Source: Distichodus sexfasciatus
Taxonomy: Eukaryota; Chordata; Actinopteri; Characiformes; Distichodontidae
Length of the DNA stretch: 64,000 nucleotides
Reading direction: 5' to 3'
Assembly (NCBI GenBank): GCA_032718565.1
Contig: JAVGVS010000042.1
Location: 1,471,207 to 1,535,206, forward strand
The notes beneath the pieces are model-generated. The model worked only from the letters and a program-made list of their open reading frames with translations. It had not been told where the DNA came from and ran no database searches. Shown here piece by piece: positions 20,631-31,450 of this stretch. Every line of letters starts with the position of its first letter. Within the stretch, counting starts at the first letter, position 1. Made by a program: the position numbers and the translations under genes.

Positions 20631-22039
20631 CCATGGATCAGTCAACTTGGTACCAACCCAAAGCATGGTTTTAGAATCAGTATGACACTGAAGAGGTTGG
20701 ATTAGTTTACCGCTAGTGTTAAACCCAGTTTATGACTACTAAACTATGATGTAGCTCAGCTCAGATTATATTATATTTAAAGCTTGTCTCATCTGATGTT
20801 CTAATGGTACCACTGTAAACAAACCCCCATGCAAAGAACATGAGGCAAAGGACATCAAAGCTTTGTCAGACAAAAGAGGTAGTTTGTGATAAAAAATATC
20901 AGATTTGGGTTGTGTGGTTTTTCCATCACATTAGGTGTAATGATGAAAATGATATATACAGCTATTAAAAACACACTTACATAACAAAAATATTGTAGTC
21001 ATTGTTACAGCCTTTGCATAAAGGGCTTTTAAGTAGTGCTGTAGGAGCAGTGAGATCTGAGTGATATTGTCTTTGTCTTTCCCCTCACTTTTTTTTCCTC
21101 TACTAATTCAATTGCCTTGTTCCTTTGCTTTGAAGAACCCATTGTTTGCTTTCGCAACAGCGAGCAAAGTGACAGCTCCACTTCATTTGCTGTCACTTTA
21201 AAGGGAGGCGCTAAAGCATTCGACGGAAAGCCAGATCGAGATTTCCATACAAAAACCAGCAGTCTGTGACACAGAGACCCACATTTTGAGACCTTAAATG
21301 ATTTTACTTTGTCAGTGTTTGCAAACACAGGCCTCAAGAGCACTTATTTTACGCTACGTGGGGACAATAGTCAGTCTACGCCGTGCTGCGGGGGCATCCG
21401 CAGTGTGATATCTTCAAGACTTGAAGGCTCCAAGTATGTTTTAAGCAGAGATGACAGAATGTGGCTTCAAAGGCTTTACAGTGCCCTTGCAAGGTTTTCA
21501 CTTTCTCACACTCTCTCTCTCCATCTCTCTGCTGGTTTCTCCTTAATTAAAATGCAATGTGCTTTTGGGCAGGTATGGCACCGGATTATTCTTTATATGG
21601 CTCCTCGGTCTGGAGGAAACACAAACGCTTTCCCTCCGCATTAGCATGCAAAGTGGCATGCCTGACTGTGTGCAAATGTTCCTGTAGGTTTTGCAAGTTA
21701 GAATTAACAAGGCTGCTGGCTTTGGGAACAAATAAAGCAGTCAATGAGGCTGAATAGGAGCAAAATTCACCTCTAAAATTTACACACACACAAGTTGGGT
21801 CTAATGGCACGATCTGAGCAGATGAATGGTTTGAACTTATCATAGCCTCGAATCGTTTGAAAACCCAGTTGTGACTGGTTTATGGTTCCAGTATTCTGTA
21901 GCACAGCTCTCATTTCTGTATTTCTGGCAAAGCTTATGATAACTGGATTGTTAAAAATGGACAACCTCAATTCCTTTCATCCTAGAATTCTTCAGACAAC
22001 AGACAAAAATGGGATAACATTCCTTTCTCAGATATCCAG
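20631..22039. other. Intergenic, no gene recognised
   Basis: Contains the second member of the diverged repeat pair (20995-21115). Open frames at 21029-21843 on both strands overlap one another and show no domain. A CT-rich patch lies at 21505-21530. Confidence 0.5.
20995..21115. repeat. Diverged repeat pair, copy 2
   Basis: Partner of 20046-20156. It differs by a short GATCTGAGTGATATT-region insertion near 21053-21068 and many substitutions, so the duplication is old. Confidence 0.6.
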
Positions 22040-22240
22040 CAACTAGTTTTGATACCATCAAATTCAAAACGACCTCATTCTTTTCTTAAAATAGGACATT
22101 TTCTCTCTTTAAACATTTCACATGTTTTCTGTGCTCTATTGTGAATAGAATATGGGTTTATGAGCTTTGCAAATCATTGCATTTTGTTTTTATTTATATT
22201 TTACACAGCATCCCAACTTTTTTGCAACTGGGGTTGTACC
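22040..22240. mobile_element. End fragment of a common fish DNA transposon
   Basis: Contains TATTGTGAATAGAATATGGG, then TTTGCAAATCATTGCATT, and ends CATCCCAACTTTTTTGCAAC followed by TGGGGTTGTAC. I recognise this end as one of the most abundant transposon ends in fish genomes; the superfamily name is uncertain (Kolobok type is my guess). Only one end is present. Confidence 0.6.
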
Positions 22241-24506
22241 AATTTTTGAAACCAAGAATAATAGCAATAAGCAAACCTTTGTCTGATTCCACATTAAGAC
22301 TTTCAGCAGGAATAGGCTTGATTTGCGGTGTCCGAATACCCTTTCACAAAGGGTTAGGGGAGGTTTAGCTTGCTGGTCATGTTTCTGAAAATTTCACTGG
22401 CATGTACCTTGGTTATCGAGGCAATCCCATCTTGGCCTTCAGGAAAGGCCATGGTAAGACACGAATACTGATAAATCAGAACACTGTTCTGAGCCGGTCC
22501 CTGAAAGCACAGCTGGGAAGGAGAGTCTGCTGAGCGCAACGCTGAAGAAATGGGAGCCGTGTTATTTTCACACCTCCCTGGCCCTTTATGATTCACTACC
22601 CTCCCATTCCCATCCCACAATAATGTGCATGATACCTCCCTTGATAAAGCAATAAACTCTTCTTGACTGTTTCAGGTTGGATGATGCACTGCACTTTTTG
22701 TAATCTCCCACATCCCCAAAGCAACATTTCGTCTCTATGACGGACAAGCGCTTGTGTCTTTATTATCTCAAATGTGTTGTTCTTCCCTCTGGGTTTTCCG
22801 AGATGAAAACACATTGTGTACTCATTGATAGGCAATGTAATGTTTCTCATTACACTCAATAAGTGAAATCACTTTGTCATGTGAGCGTTTGTTTGATGTT
22901 GACGTTGGTCCGGTAACAAACAGGCTGAAGGCTTTTCAGTATTTCTTAGCATTATTCATAATCTCAATCAGCCTTTGTGATATCAAAACAACTATGCATC
23001 AAGAGCCTTTGTGACCCACATATCTCCAATCAACCCAGGTAAAGTCCTGGTCTTTCAGCAGCTAAATTAAAGCCATAAGGTCTGGAGCTGCAGTCCGAGC
23101 AGCGATGCATCAACTTGGTGACATCAGAGAGTCTCGGGGCGAAAGGCGCTGCGGATTGCCACGGCTGTGAGGCTCGCTTGCCTTTCAATCGTGGGCTTCC
23201 TTTTCTCGCCTGCCAGAGAGATCAAGGCATCCCAGATTCATGAGTGTGGCGAAAAATGGATGGCTAATTCAATCAAGTCTATTATTCCTCAGGCTGAGCT
23301 CTGTTATCTGCGCTTCTCTGCACAGCCTTGTTTGATGCATTGCTTCTCTTCTGAGCATTCTGCTCCTCCGAAATCAAAGTGGCTTGTGGTCCAGGAGGAG
23401 GAGGAGGAGGAGGGGGAAGAGGAATATGTCAGTGTCCAGGGGGCTGAGGAGGAAGGCACAAGGCACTCGTTTTCTGATAACTGACGGCGTTCCTCCGTGT
23501 CTTCCATGCTTGGAGATTTGGGGTGCCAGTGGAGTTTTGCTTGCCTTGAGGTAGGTCTCAGGTGCCAAAAGGGATCTGGCAGCTTTTAGTGTCTTTATCA
23601 GTTCCATATCGTGACTTTACAAGACCAGGTCAGAGCAATAACCAAAGCTATTTGTGTACAGCCGAGACCCTGCTTAATTAAAGGAGAGTTATGCGGCTCT
23701 ATTCCCTTCAGCGAAATGTTCATTTAATGAAATTGAGCTAAGCTGCATATCATTAAAAGTAAACCACCGGTGTCAAACCAAAAAGCGAAAAAAGCGTGGT
23801 CTTTCATGCAAAGTGGTCTTTAATTGGAGGCAAATAATCCCAATGGCAATATTTAATTCACTATTCTTTGTCAGGCCTGGCTGGCAACTGCCATGATGGA
23901 CAATCAGAAACAAATGATGAATTTCATCCCCTAAGGTAGCAGCTGAGTTGTTATAATAGCTCAATTTATAAGCCTGTACGATGCAGAAGATGATTCCCAA
24001 ATCCTTTAATAATTGAAACTGGTTCATCAAAAACAGACGCAAAGCAGGATCATGTTGACGATTCATGTAAATAGGTTAAAGAGGTTAATGCTAGTCTCAA
24101 ACTTCAAATTTTACCACAGTTGAGCATACAATATTGCAGGCTGTAACTCTTACTAGAGCTGCTCCTTTTCCATAAACTGCACTTAATGTAAATATGGCTA
24201 TTACTGTAAATATAGCAGCATTTCAGACTTCTTTTGAATGTCAGATCATTGAATGTCAACTCCAACATCAGGTTTTGACCTTAGCATCCTTGACGAGCTT
24301 CGATCTGTGCTCCCACTTCATAGAAAGCTTTATTGGTATAAATATCCATTTACAAGTGTTTATTGCATGGCACTTGGATACCATTTTTCTCTCCGGCCCA
24401 TGGAGATTGTTTAGAATTAGATCACATGTAATCTGTGTCTATAAAAGCATTAGCAGACATACATAGAAGTTTCAAAAGCTCATTCAGAGTGTTTATATAT
24501 GTGTTT

Positions 24507-24543
<37 letters not shown>

Positions 24544-25139
24544 AGAGAGGACTTTCAGCATCCTCCTTGGCCTTTCCGAAGTCATTCCGAATAGAGAGCT
24601 TGGGTTTGCAGAGAGGTTGAGCACTGCACCGGGTTACTTGATTATGTCACTTTTCAGAAGTTTTTTTTTTCCCCTCCCAGTCAGCAAGGTCAGGAGCAGA
24701 CCAGCGGGACACATCTCTGACTGAGATAATTTATTCCAGAATAGATAATAGCCGAGATTTGGAAGTGGCCTTCGAAATATGACACTGCGAGAAGCGAAGG
24801 AAAAAGCAGACTAAATCATTCATAAGCTGCCATTAATACAAATCAGAAAATAAATTTATGATAAGTTGAATGTAAATTGTATTGTGTACCTTGTGGGAAC
24901 TGGATTGTCTATGCACATGTTTAATAATCTGTGCCCTTAGCTATGCTTTGGCAGTGACGGCCGGCTGGAAAATATGCAGTCAATAGATATGGACCTTCCA
25001 ACTGGTTTGGAACTTTAAAATAAGAAGATTTTTGTGACGCATATGGGAATTAGAGGCGCATTACAGCGACGGGTCTTTGACAGCACTTGTCACTTTGACT
25101 GTATGCCACTTGATCTCCGAACAGCTTCCCTTACAAAAA
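22241..25139. other. Intergenic, no gene recognised; GA repeat at 24511
   Basis: Unique sequence. An uninterrupted GA repeat lies at 24511-24539. A GAG-rich purine patch at 23391-23460 makes an open frame look acidic (23167-23484), but there is no splice context or domain. The 22340-22660 and 23060-23520 blocks have non-repetitive, moderately G+C-rich sequence and are candidate regulatory elements only. Confidence 0.5.
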
Positions 25140-25530
25140 TAAAATGTTTGCGGCGGGGTTGCTGCAAACGTGTGGTTAATTTGTGGCGAACAGTGGAGTT
25201 TGCCAGAATATGTTGCCACATGTTTGCCATCGTCAGCTACTAGTGGCAAACTTGCAGCAATGTTGTAAACTTGTAATGCCAGTAATGACAAATTGGCACT
25301 AGTGGTAAATGAATTTGCCAGTGATTTGTCAAAACAATTCGACCTTAATGGCAAACTCGTAGTGAGCTTTTGGTGAAAAATTTGCCAGGTGCACAAAGTT
25401 TGCTAGAAGTCCACCTCAAGTTTGCCACAAACCTAATTTGCATGTGAAAATATAAACTTGCTGCAAATTTGTGGCAACATTGCCAAAGGTTAACGGCAAC
25501 TGTTTGCCAGAAGCCTAAAATCTTAGTAGG
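25140..25530. repeat. Interspersed repeat with GTTTGCCA / CTAGTGGCAA words, copy 1
   Basis: Built from many short words of the type TTTGCCA, TGGCAAACTTG and ACTAGTGGCAAAC, in both orientations. It includes CATGTGAAAATATAAACTTG and ends TGTTTGCCAGAAGCCTAA. The same words in the same order occur at 48625-48870. It is self-complementary in parts, which suits a palindromic DNA-transposon derivative. Confidence 0.65.
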
Positions 25531-26615
25531 GGTCATGTGTGCAGAGTCACTAGTTTTATGAATGAGTTAGGTTAAAACCACACCATCTTTTTGTGCTTAG
25601 CCGTTTGTTATGTCCCTGCCCCTTCCTGTCCCTGAAAATGGGCTAATGATGATGAAGAGACTCACTCTTTTACTCATCAACGTAGCATTACAATTATTCT
25701 CTCATTCACCCCTTATTATAGTGCGGAGAGTGGTCACAATTACTGTTATTACTATCATCATCATCATTTTGTAGCAGCAGCAAGGCATTAAGCCTATTAA
25801 AATGGCAGCACTATGGAGCATGTAGGGCATTTTGTTTTGCTTTGTCTGGTAAGAGCATACGTTCGTTTTCTATCTCCTGAACAATTACTTTGCTATGATT
25901 ATTACATTAGTCCTTGGGTCAGAATTTCGAACGTCTTTCAGCTTCTTTCTTGACTACTGCCGTTGTTTTCTCTCAGGATCTGTGGCCTTGTCAATGGTCT
26001 AAATAGGAAGGAAATGAATTAAATATTAGACAAAAACTGAGTTACTATGTGTTCGTTTTCTCCTTAATGTAATACAATCACCAAAAAGCCTTCTTATCAG
26101 TAAGGAAGAGAAAGTAGACAGGATTAAGAAGACATTTTACTCATACGCTGGAAAGGGTAGACAAACCAGTGCCTTGGTTAAAGTTGAGTTTGCATCTGTA
26201 ATGGTTAAAGCATCACTAGTGAGAAGTCACAGTAGATATAACATGGCCTTCAGCAGAAGCTTTGAAAAATGTGAGCTTCAGTCACTCGGGGCTCAATTTC
26301 CCAAAAGCATTATGGCATTAAATGCCTCTTAACTGTGGCAGCGAGTCTTCAGTATTGCATTCACTTAGCCATCTTAAGCGGATCTTTCTGCTATGATGCT
26401 TTTGGAAAACTCACCCCGGAGCTACTTGGTCATTAGCACCACATTAGCACAAAACCCCCCATTTGGGCACCTTTAAATGTGAAAGCCACAGATCTCGAGT
26501 GCTCAAAATCTATTTAGAGCTAAAAATGTCTGCTGGTGTTTTTTTTTTCTCTCCCCAATCATGCACCACCTGAGTTGACTAATTAGGTTTGTCTTCCTTG
26601 TTAATAAGAGAAACT
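25531..26615. other. Intergenic, no gene recognised
   Basis: Unique A/T-rich sequence with a short CAT-rich patch near 25755-25770. Nothing is identifiable. Confidence 0.5.
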
Positions 26616-27139
26616 CATTAGTGTAATCAGGTGGCATATAGATGCTGGGACCCTCAGTGGACCAAACTGAGTGATGCAGCCGGAAAGATTCAAACTTTGA
26701 AAACTTGGTATATCTTTCACACTCATTCTGCATGCAATATAATTACCATTTGTACCAACACTGACCATTATTTGCATTATATTGAAAAAAAAATCATCAT
26801 CCTCGTTATAGAAATGTAACAGAGAAATACTGAATAAACATGTTTAATGTTGTTAGTGTATGTTTGCTTTCGTCAGCTCTTTTTGATGGGTCTTCAGAGT
26901 CTTAATCTGGTCTCAGTCAGGACTTGGTCTCGGTTTAGGTGGTCTTGACTCCAACCTTACCCGAATCTGTACAGTGTGACATGGCATGTTCAGAGTCCTC
27001 TATGTCAGTGTGATGGTGCTTTTGCCCCACTCTGGACCCCATTATTATTGGAATTTGAGCATTGGCATTGTATTTTGAAATCTAGCAAAGTAAACCACCT
27101 AGCTTTAAGTATTTCTTACACTAGCTAAGATTTTCTATT
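26616..27139. repeat. Source copy of the 530-bp duplicated segment
   Basis: Begins CATTAGTGTAATCAGGTGGC and ends CTAGCTAAGATTTTCTATT. It is present a second time, in direct orientation and with about 96% identity by eye, at 28722-29251. Flanks differ completely beyond both ends. A frame of about 55 codons (AYRCWDPQWTKLSDAAGKIQ onward) is open in both copies but starts without ATG. Confidence 0.9.
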
Positions 27140-27538
27140 GCAAGGAAATTACTTTTAATACTTTTAAATACTTTTAAGTATTACCACTGTAATAGCAGAC
27201 ACTTAAGCACTTTTAATTAAATAGTATTCTAATGGAAGACTTTTAGCTGAGTTATTTTCTGTGTAAGCCATCTGTGTTTTTACTTACACCACCTATACAC
27301 CACTATATTTAATAGTAATTTTTGTAAGAAACACTAATCATACTGTAACTTATTATATTTGTCATTGTCATTATCTCTTTGCAATACAAACTCGTTCATC
27401 GATCAAAGTATGGACTCTGGTGAGGATTCCAGTCTCTGTTCTCAGTCCCAGCTTCTGTTTCTCTACATTGCTTTATCTTAAAATGTTTTTTTTTTTTTTT
27501 GCTGTGTGTTTTTCCCCCCATTAACGTGGTATCTCCAG
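27140..27538. other. Intergenic A/T-rich stretch
   Basis: Nothing recognised apart from a T-run at 27485-27500 next to a pyrimidine tract that precedes the candidate exon at 27539. Confidence 0.4.
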
Positions 27539-27777
27539 CAGCTCTTACATCAAAAAACGATCAGCCCCCGCTGCAGTGTGGCCCCCATGACACGCTAGCG
27601 ACTAAGGAGCTCCAGCCCTCATCCGACACCGTCACCACTAGTGCTGCCCTAGCTGCTCTCTGTTGCTATGGCAGCAGTGCTGCAGCCAGCGTTGCGGGAA
27701 CTGGCTCTGTTCAGCCGCTCAGTTCCTCCTATCCTCATGTCTCTCTTAATAGGGGCATAACTGTGAGACATGTCTGA
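27539..27777 (+). other. Candidate orphan terminal exon
   Basis: A strong pyrimidine tract and acceptor (T-run, then TTTTTCCCCCCATTAACG and TATCTCCAG) is followed by a G+C-rich open frame of 79 codons to a TGA at 27775-27777. The peptide is rich in A, S, T and P (for example SSAAASVAGTGSVQPLSSSY) and has no domain I recognise. No upstream exon is visible in the window. It could be the last exon of a gene starting elsewhere, a transposon remnant, or chance. Confidence 0.2.
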
Positions 27778-28264
27778 GTAATGCTGAGAGCTGAGGCGGT
27801 TTTACCTGCATGACGCTGCGTTGGGAACTACATGATGAAGAACTGTGCAATGAAGCTTATTTCAGTAGGTTTGTTGAGAGGACAAAGTGTTCTAACCAGT
27901 AATTCCTCAAAGCTGGTCCTGGCAGCCCATTGGTCTGGCACAGATTTAGTGTTTTAGGCAATCCCATGTGCTACATTTCTAAATAGTTACCCAGACATGT
28001 CACAAGTGCTGTGGTTACCTAAAAAATGAATATGTGTACTTCAGACATGGGGATTTTCCTTTTTATGGGAAGGGGACTGCTAAGTAGCTCATGCTGTGGT
28101 CCGAGTGAGAACAGGTGCCACTCACAGCTGGAGTGGCTAATTAGGAGATTTGGGAGCATTTCCCTTTGGGCCACTTGACTTTGGGGCCGGTTGGATGCAA
28201 AAGAATTTAATTTGACAAATGTTGCATTAGTTACATGTTCAACATACTACAACTTTGCCTATAG
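27778..28264. other. Intergenic, no gene recognised
   Basis: Includes a stretch at 27895-27990 (GCTGGTCCTGGCAGCCCATT) that resembles a common fish interspersed repeat, at low confidence. The rest is unique. Confidence 0.4.
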
Positions 28265-28345
28265 ATCACTTGCTACAACCCACCCATGAGGGCAGTTAGG
28301 GAGTTGGCCCCGGGATTGGAAGGTCTGCAGTTCAAGTTCTGGAGC
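28265..28345 (+). mobile_element. tRNA-like SINE head fragment
   Basis: GAGGGCAGTTAGGGAGTTGG resembles an A box and CTGCAGTTCAAGTTCTGG a B box, at tRNA-like spacing. No intact cloverleaf is expected in a SINE, and none was drawn. Confidence 0.35.
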
Positions 28346-28497
28346 AGTAAAGGTGCCAATAAGTAACATGCCAATAAGTGTCACAGAGTGGATAGGAAGA
28401 GGCTGAAAGGGCTGATAAGTCTCTTGGCACATAAGGCCGAAAAAATGATTTTCAAGAGGATAAACACAGCTGGAAACGAGTAATGAGCGAGAACAGA

Positions 28498-28720
28498 GTC
28501 CGTCCCAGGAACTTACGGGCGCAAGACGGGGATCAACTCTGGGCAGGCGCCAACACACCACAGGGCACACACACTCATAGAATCACACTTTCACTCACAC
28601 CGTACAGGACCAATTAACCTATATTGCATGGTTTTGGACTGTGGAAGCAAAATCAGAGCACCCGGAGGAAACCCACACGAACACAAGGAGAGCACAAAAC
28701 TCCACAAAGAAAGGCCCTAC
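28498..28720 (-). mobile_element. (GAAT)n-tail SINE, family A: tail-side half, interrupted
   Basis: Minus-orientation copy of the tRNA-derived SINE that is full length at 54021-54353. Landmarks: GGGGATCAACTCTGGGCAGG, CCAACACACCACAGGGCACA, TTTTGGACTGTGG, GGAGGAAACCC and AACTCCACAAAGAAAGGCCC. It stops at 28720 where the 530-bp duplicated segment enters and resumes at 29266. Confidence 0.85.
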
Positions 28721-29265
28721 ACATTAGTGTAATCAGGTGGCATATAGATGCTGGGACCCTCAGTGGACCAAACTGAGTGATGCAGCCGGAAAGATCCAAA
28801 CTTTGAAAACTTGGTATATCTTTCACACTCATTCTGCATGCAATATAATTACCATTTGTACCAACACTGACCAGTATTTGCATTATATTGAAAAAAAGAA
28901 AAAAATCATCCTTGTTATAGATATGTAACAGAGAAATACTGAATAAACATGTTTAATGTTGTTAGTGTATGTTGTTTGCTTTCTTCAGCTCCTTTTGATG
29001 GTCCTTCAGAGTCTTAATCTGGTCTCACTCAGGACTTGGTCGCAGTTTAGGTGGTCTTGACTCCAACCTTACCCGAATCTGTACAGTGTGGCACAGCATG
29101 TTCAGAGTCCTCTATGTCAGTGTGATGGTGCTTTTGCCCCACTCTGGACCCCATTATTATTGGAATTTGAGCATTGGCATTGTATTTTGAAATCTAGCAA
29201 AGTAAACCACCTAGCTTTAAGTATTTCTTATACTAGCTAAGATTTTCTATTCAGATTTTCTACAC
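28721..29265. repeat. Ectopic copy of 26616-27139 inserted into a SINE
   Basis: The copied segment is 28722-29251, followed by CAGATTTTCTACAC (29252-29265), which partly repeats the preceding AGATTTTCTA. The insert is flanked by identical 13-bp SINE sequence, AGAAAGGCCCTAC, at 28708-28720 and 29266-29278. In an intact SINE this occurs once. Differences from the source are point changes, a lengthened A-run near 28890-28905, and small indels. Confidence 0.9.
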
Positions 29266-29347
29266 AGAAAGGCCCTACGGTTGACCTGGTGATCGAACCT
29301 AGGACCTTCTCGCTGTGAGATGGCAGCGCTAACCACTGCGCCGCTGT
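29266..29347 (-). mobile_element. (GAAT)n-tail SINE, family A: tRNA-like head half
   Basis: Continues the SINE of 28498-28720. On the minus strand it has GGTTAGCGCTGCCATCTCAC and the B box GGTTCGATCACC (29287-29298 on the plus strand as GGTGATCGAACC). The A-box side reads GGCACAGCGGCGCAGTGGTT. Confidence 0.85.
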
Positions 29348-31199
29348 GCCACCCTCCATTTACTGTTCTTATCAAAATTTCTACAACACTGCAATATGCC
29401 TCTCTGCAAAGAACAGTGAGATCAATTCGATTTAGTCATTTATATAACTTGTTTTTGTCATATTTGCTGAAATATATTAGTAATGAAACCTACAGAATTG
29501 TCACTTCATTTATCCAGTTTCCTCCAAGCTGAGAAAATGTAGGCTGGCCATGGGCATTAAAATCCTGGACTGAAATCTGTCTCCACTCTGGCCCTGGTGC
29601 CATCCGTGGGAAAAGTCAGTGGGGAAAAGTATTTAAACTTCTAGGATTAGCAGTTACCTTGAAGATCAAATTTGAGGCAGGTGTCAGCAGCCTGCTTCAT
29701 TAAAAGAACAGGGTTCTAACAATGACTGATCTTTCAATGTTTATGAAAGTTTTTGAGTTACAAAACTATCTCTATAGACTTTAATCTCAACCAATCTACA
29801 GTTGGAGAAAGTGTGTGCAAATGGATGAACTTTGCTCCCAAAATATGGTCCCAAAGCAACCTTTCAAGCAACAAAATGTCTCTCACATTGTTGATGAATC
29901 CACCATCATGTGAACAAACATTAACAAAGGTGTATATGATAAGTTTGCAAGGAAAAAGTGCACGCTAAATCTTTTTAGAGGAATGTTTTGTAGAAATGAG
30001 AACATTTTCATGGAATTATGTTTCTATGCAAAGACGCACAGATTTACACATTCTGAAACAGATGACTGAGGCAGTCTGTTAGCATCACATATGGCTTAAG
30101 ATCTGAAGATCTGAAGATTTGTCTTTTGGCTTATTAATTCTACATTGTCATGCAAACTCAGTATGTAAACCATCTGGTAAACAAACTATTTATAATCCAA
30201 AAGCTCTGCTCTATTCAGCTGTAATGTACAGTTAAACAAGCCGTCCTATGATTCAGTGCTCTTTCATGGTAGCTGCTCAAAACCTTTGAGGGAACCTCCG
30301 CATGTCTGCAGGCATGAATGAAAAACAGGCACCGCGGACCACACGGGTCAACGGATGTAGAGGTGGCGCTAAGGCACTAAGTGTGAAGATGGATCTATGT
30401 GCTGCATGCTTGGAATGAGACGGAGATGTACAATAGCAGCTGTTGAGGGGGAATATGTGTCTCCCTCTCGTCTCAGCCCCCACCAAATCCACATCAGATA
30501 CCTCCGGCAAGGAGCAGAGCTACGCGTGTGAAAGCGGCAGCCTTCATGAGCCGATTTCTGAAAGCACGGTCTTTGACGGGGCCCCTTTCACTCCCTGAGT
30601 TTACACGTCTGTATGTGTGTGTATGTATGTGTGTGTGAGTAAGTGTGTGCATGTGGGCATAAGATCATTCTGATGTTTCTCACATCTGTCTTCTTAAGAT
30701 GCTCAAAATGTGCCTGTATTAAGTACATGATGGCCTACTAAATGAAGAACAACCTCTATCTGGGGACATCTTTGCACATCACAAACATACCTTTCATCTC
30801 CCTTTTTATCAAAGCTCCTCTGCAGTCTCCTTTTTAACAAAGACTCTGGAAAAAATGGCTTTGCTGAAAGAGAGAGGGAATCACGGCATAAGGGACCTTT
30901 TCGTGCGTGTTTAAGTCAAAATGCATGCAGCATGCAAGTCGGTTTTATGAAGGGGCTTGTGCCTTCTAGAGAAGCCCCTATTAAACTGCAAATTAAAAGC
31001 TAATGTAGTCGGGGACAATGTTAACAAGAACAGACCCTCAGCATTTACTGGGCATATAGAATGAGAACCTATATTTCATGTATTTAAGAGATATCCAGGC
31101 TTAAAAGCACAGACCGGGTAATGCTATTTGAAATAAGCTTTTTCTAAAGAATGTAAGCCAGGTGTAAGCACAGATAGGGCTGTCTTGAGCACTTTCATA

Positions 31200-31450
31200 A
31201 AGAACCATTAGGGTAGGGTGGGTAGGTTTTTAGTTGGCTTTGAGGACCAAATTGTCTCCTCAAAAATGGTGAAACTTTGTATTGTTCGATTTCTGTGGCT
31301 TTGTGAGGGACAGTTCCTCGTAAGAAGAAATGCCTTTAAAGATTTTTAAAAAAAATCATTTCGAGGTTAAGGTTTGAGCTAGGAGTAGTATTTAGATCTA
31401 GTCATGGTAGCACCTCACAAAGATAGCTGTGTGTATTTGTGTGTGTGGGT
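31200..31450. repeat. Interspersed repeat with TGTGGCTTTGTGAGG / CACAAAGATAG ends, copy 1
   Basis: Contains TTTCTGTGGCTTTGTGAGGG, a GGTTAAGGTTTGAGCTAGGA centre and CCTCACAAAGATAGCTGTGT. These outer words are partly complementary (GGCTTTGTGAGG and CCTCACAAAG), so the element is palindromic. I recognise the pattern as a common fish repeat. A degraded partner is at 61355-61600. Confidence 0.6.

Noticed and set aside
23167..23484. Open frame with an acidic E-rich run
   Set aside because: The run is a GAG-type purine repeat; the same bases give a serine run on the other strand. No splice context or family match.
26616..27139. Conserved 55-codon frame in both duplicated copies taken as a gene
   Set aside because: No ATG start, and retention in both copies is explained by their high overall identity.
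28265..28345. Functional tRNA gene
   Set aside because: A-box and B-box-like words exist but the arms do not pair well; a SINE head is more likely.
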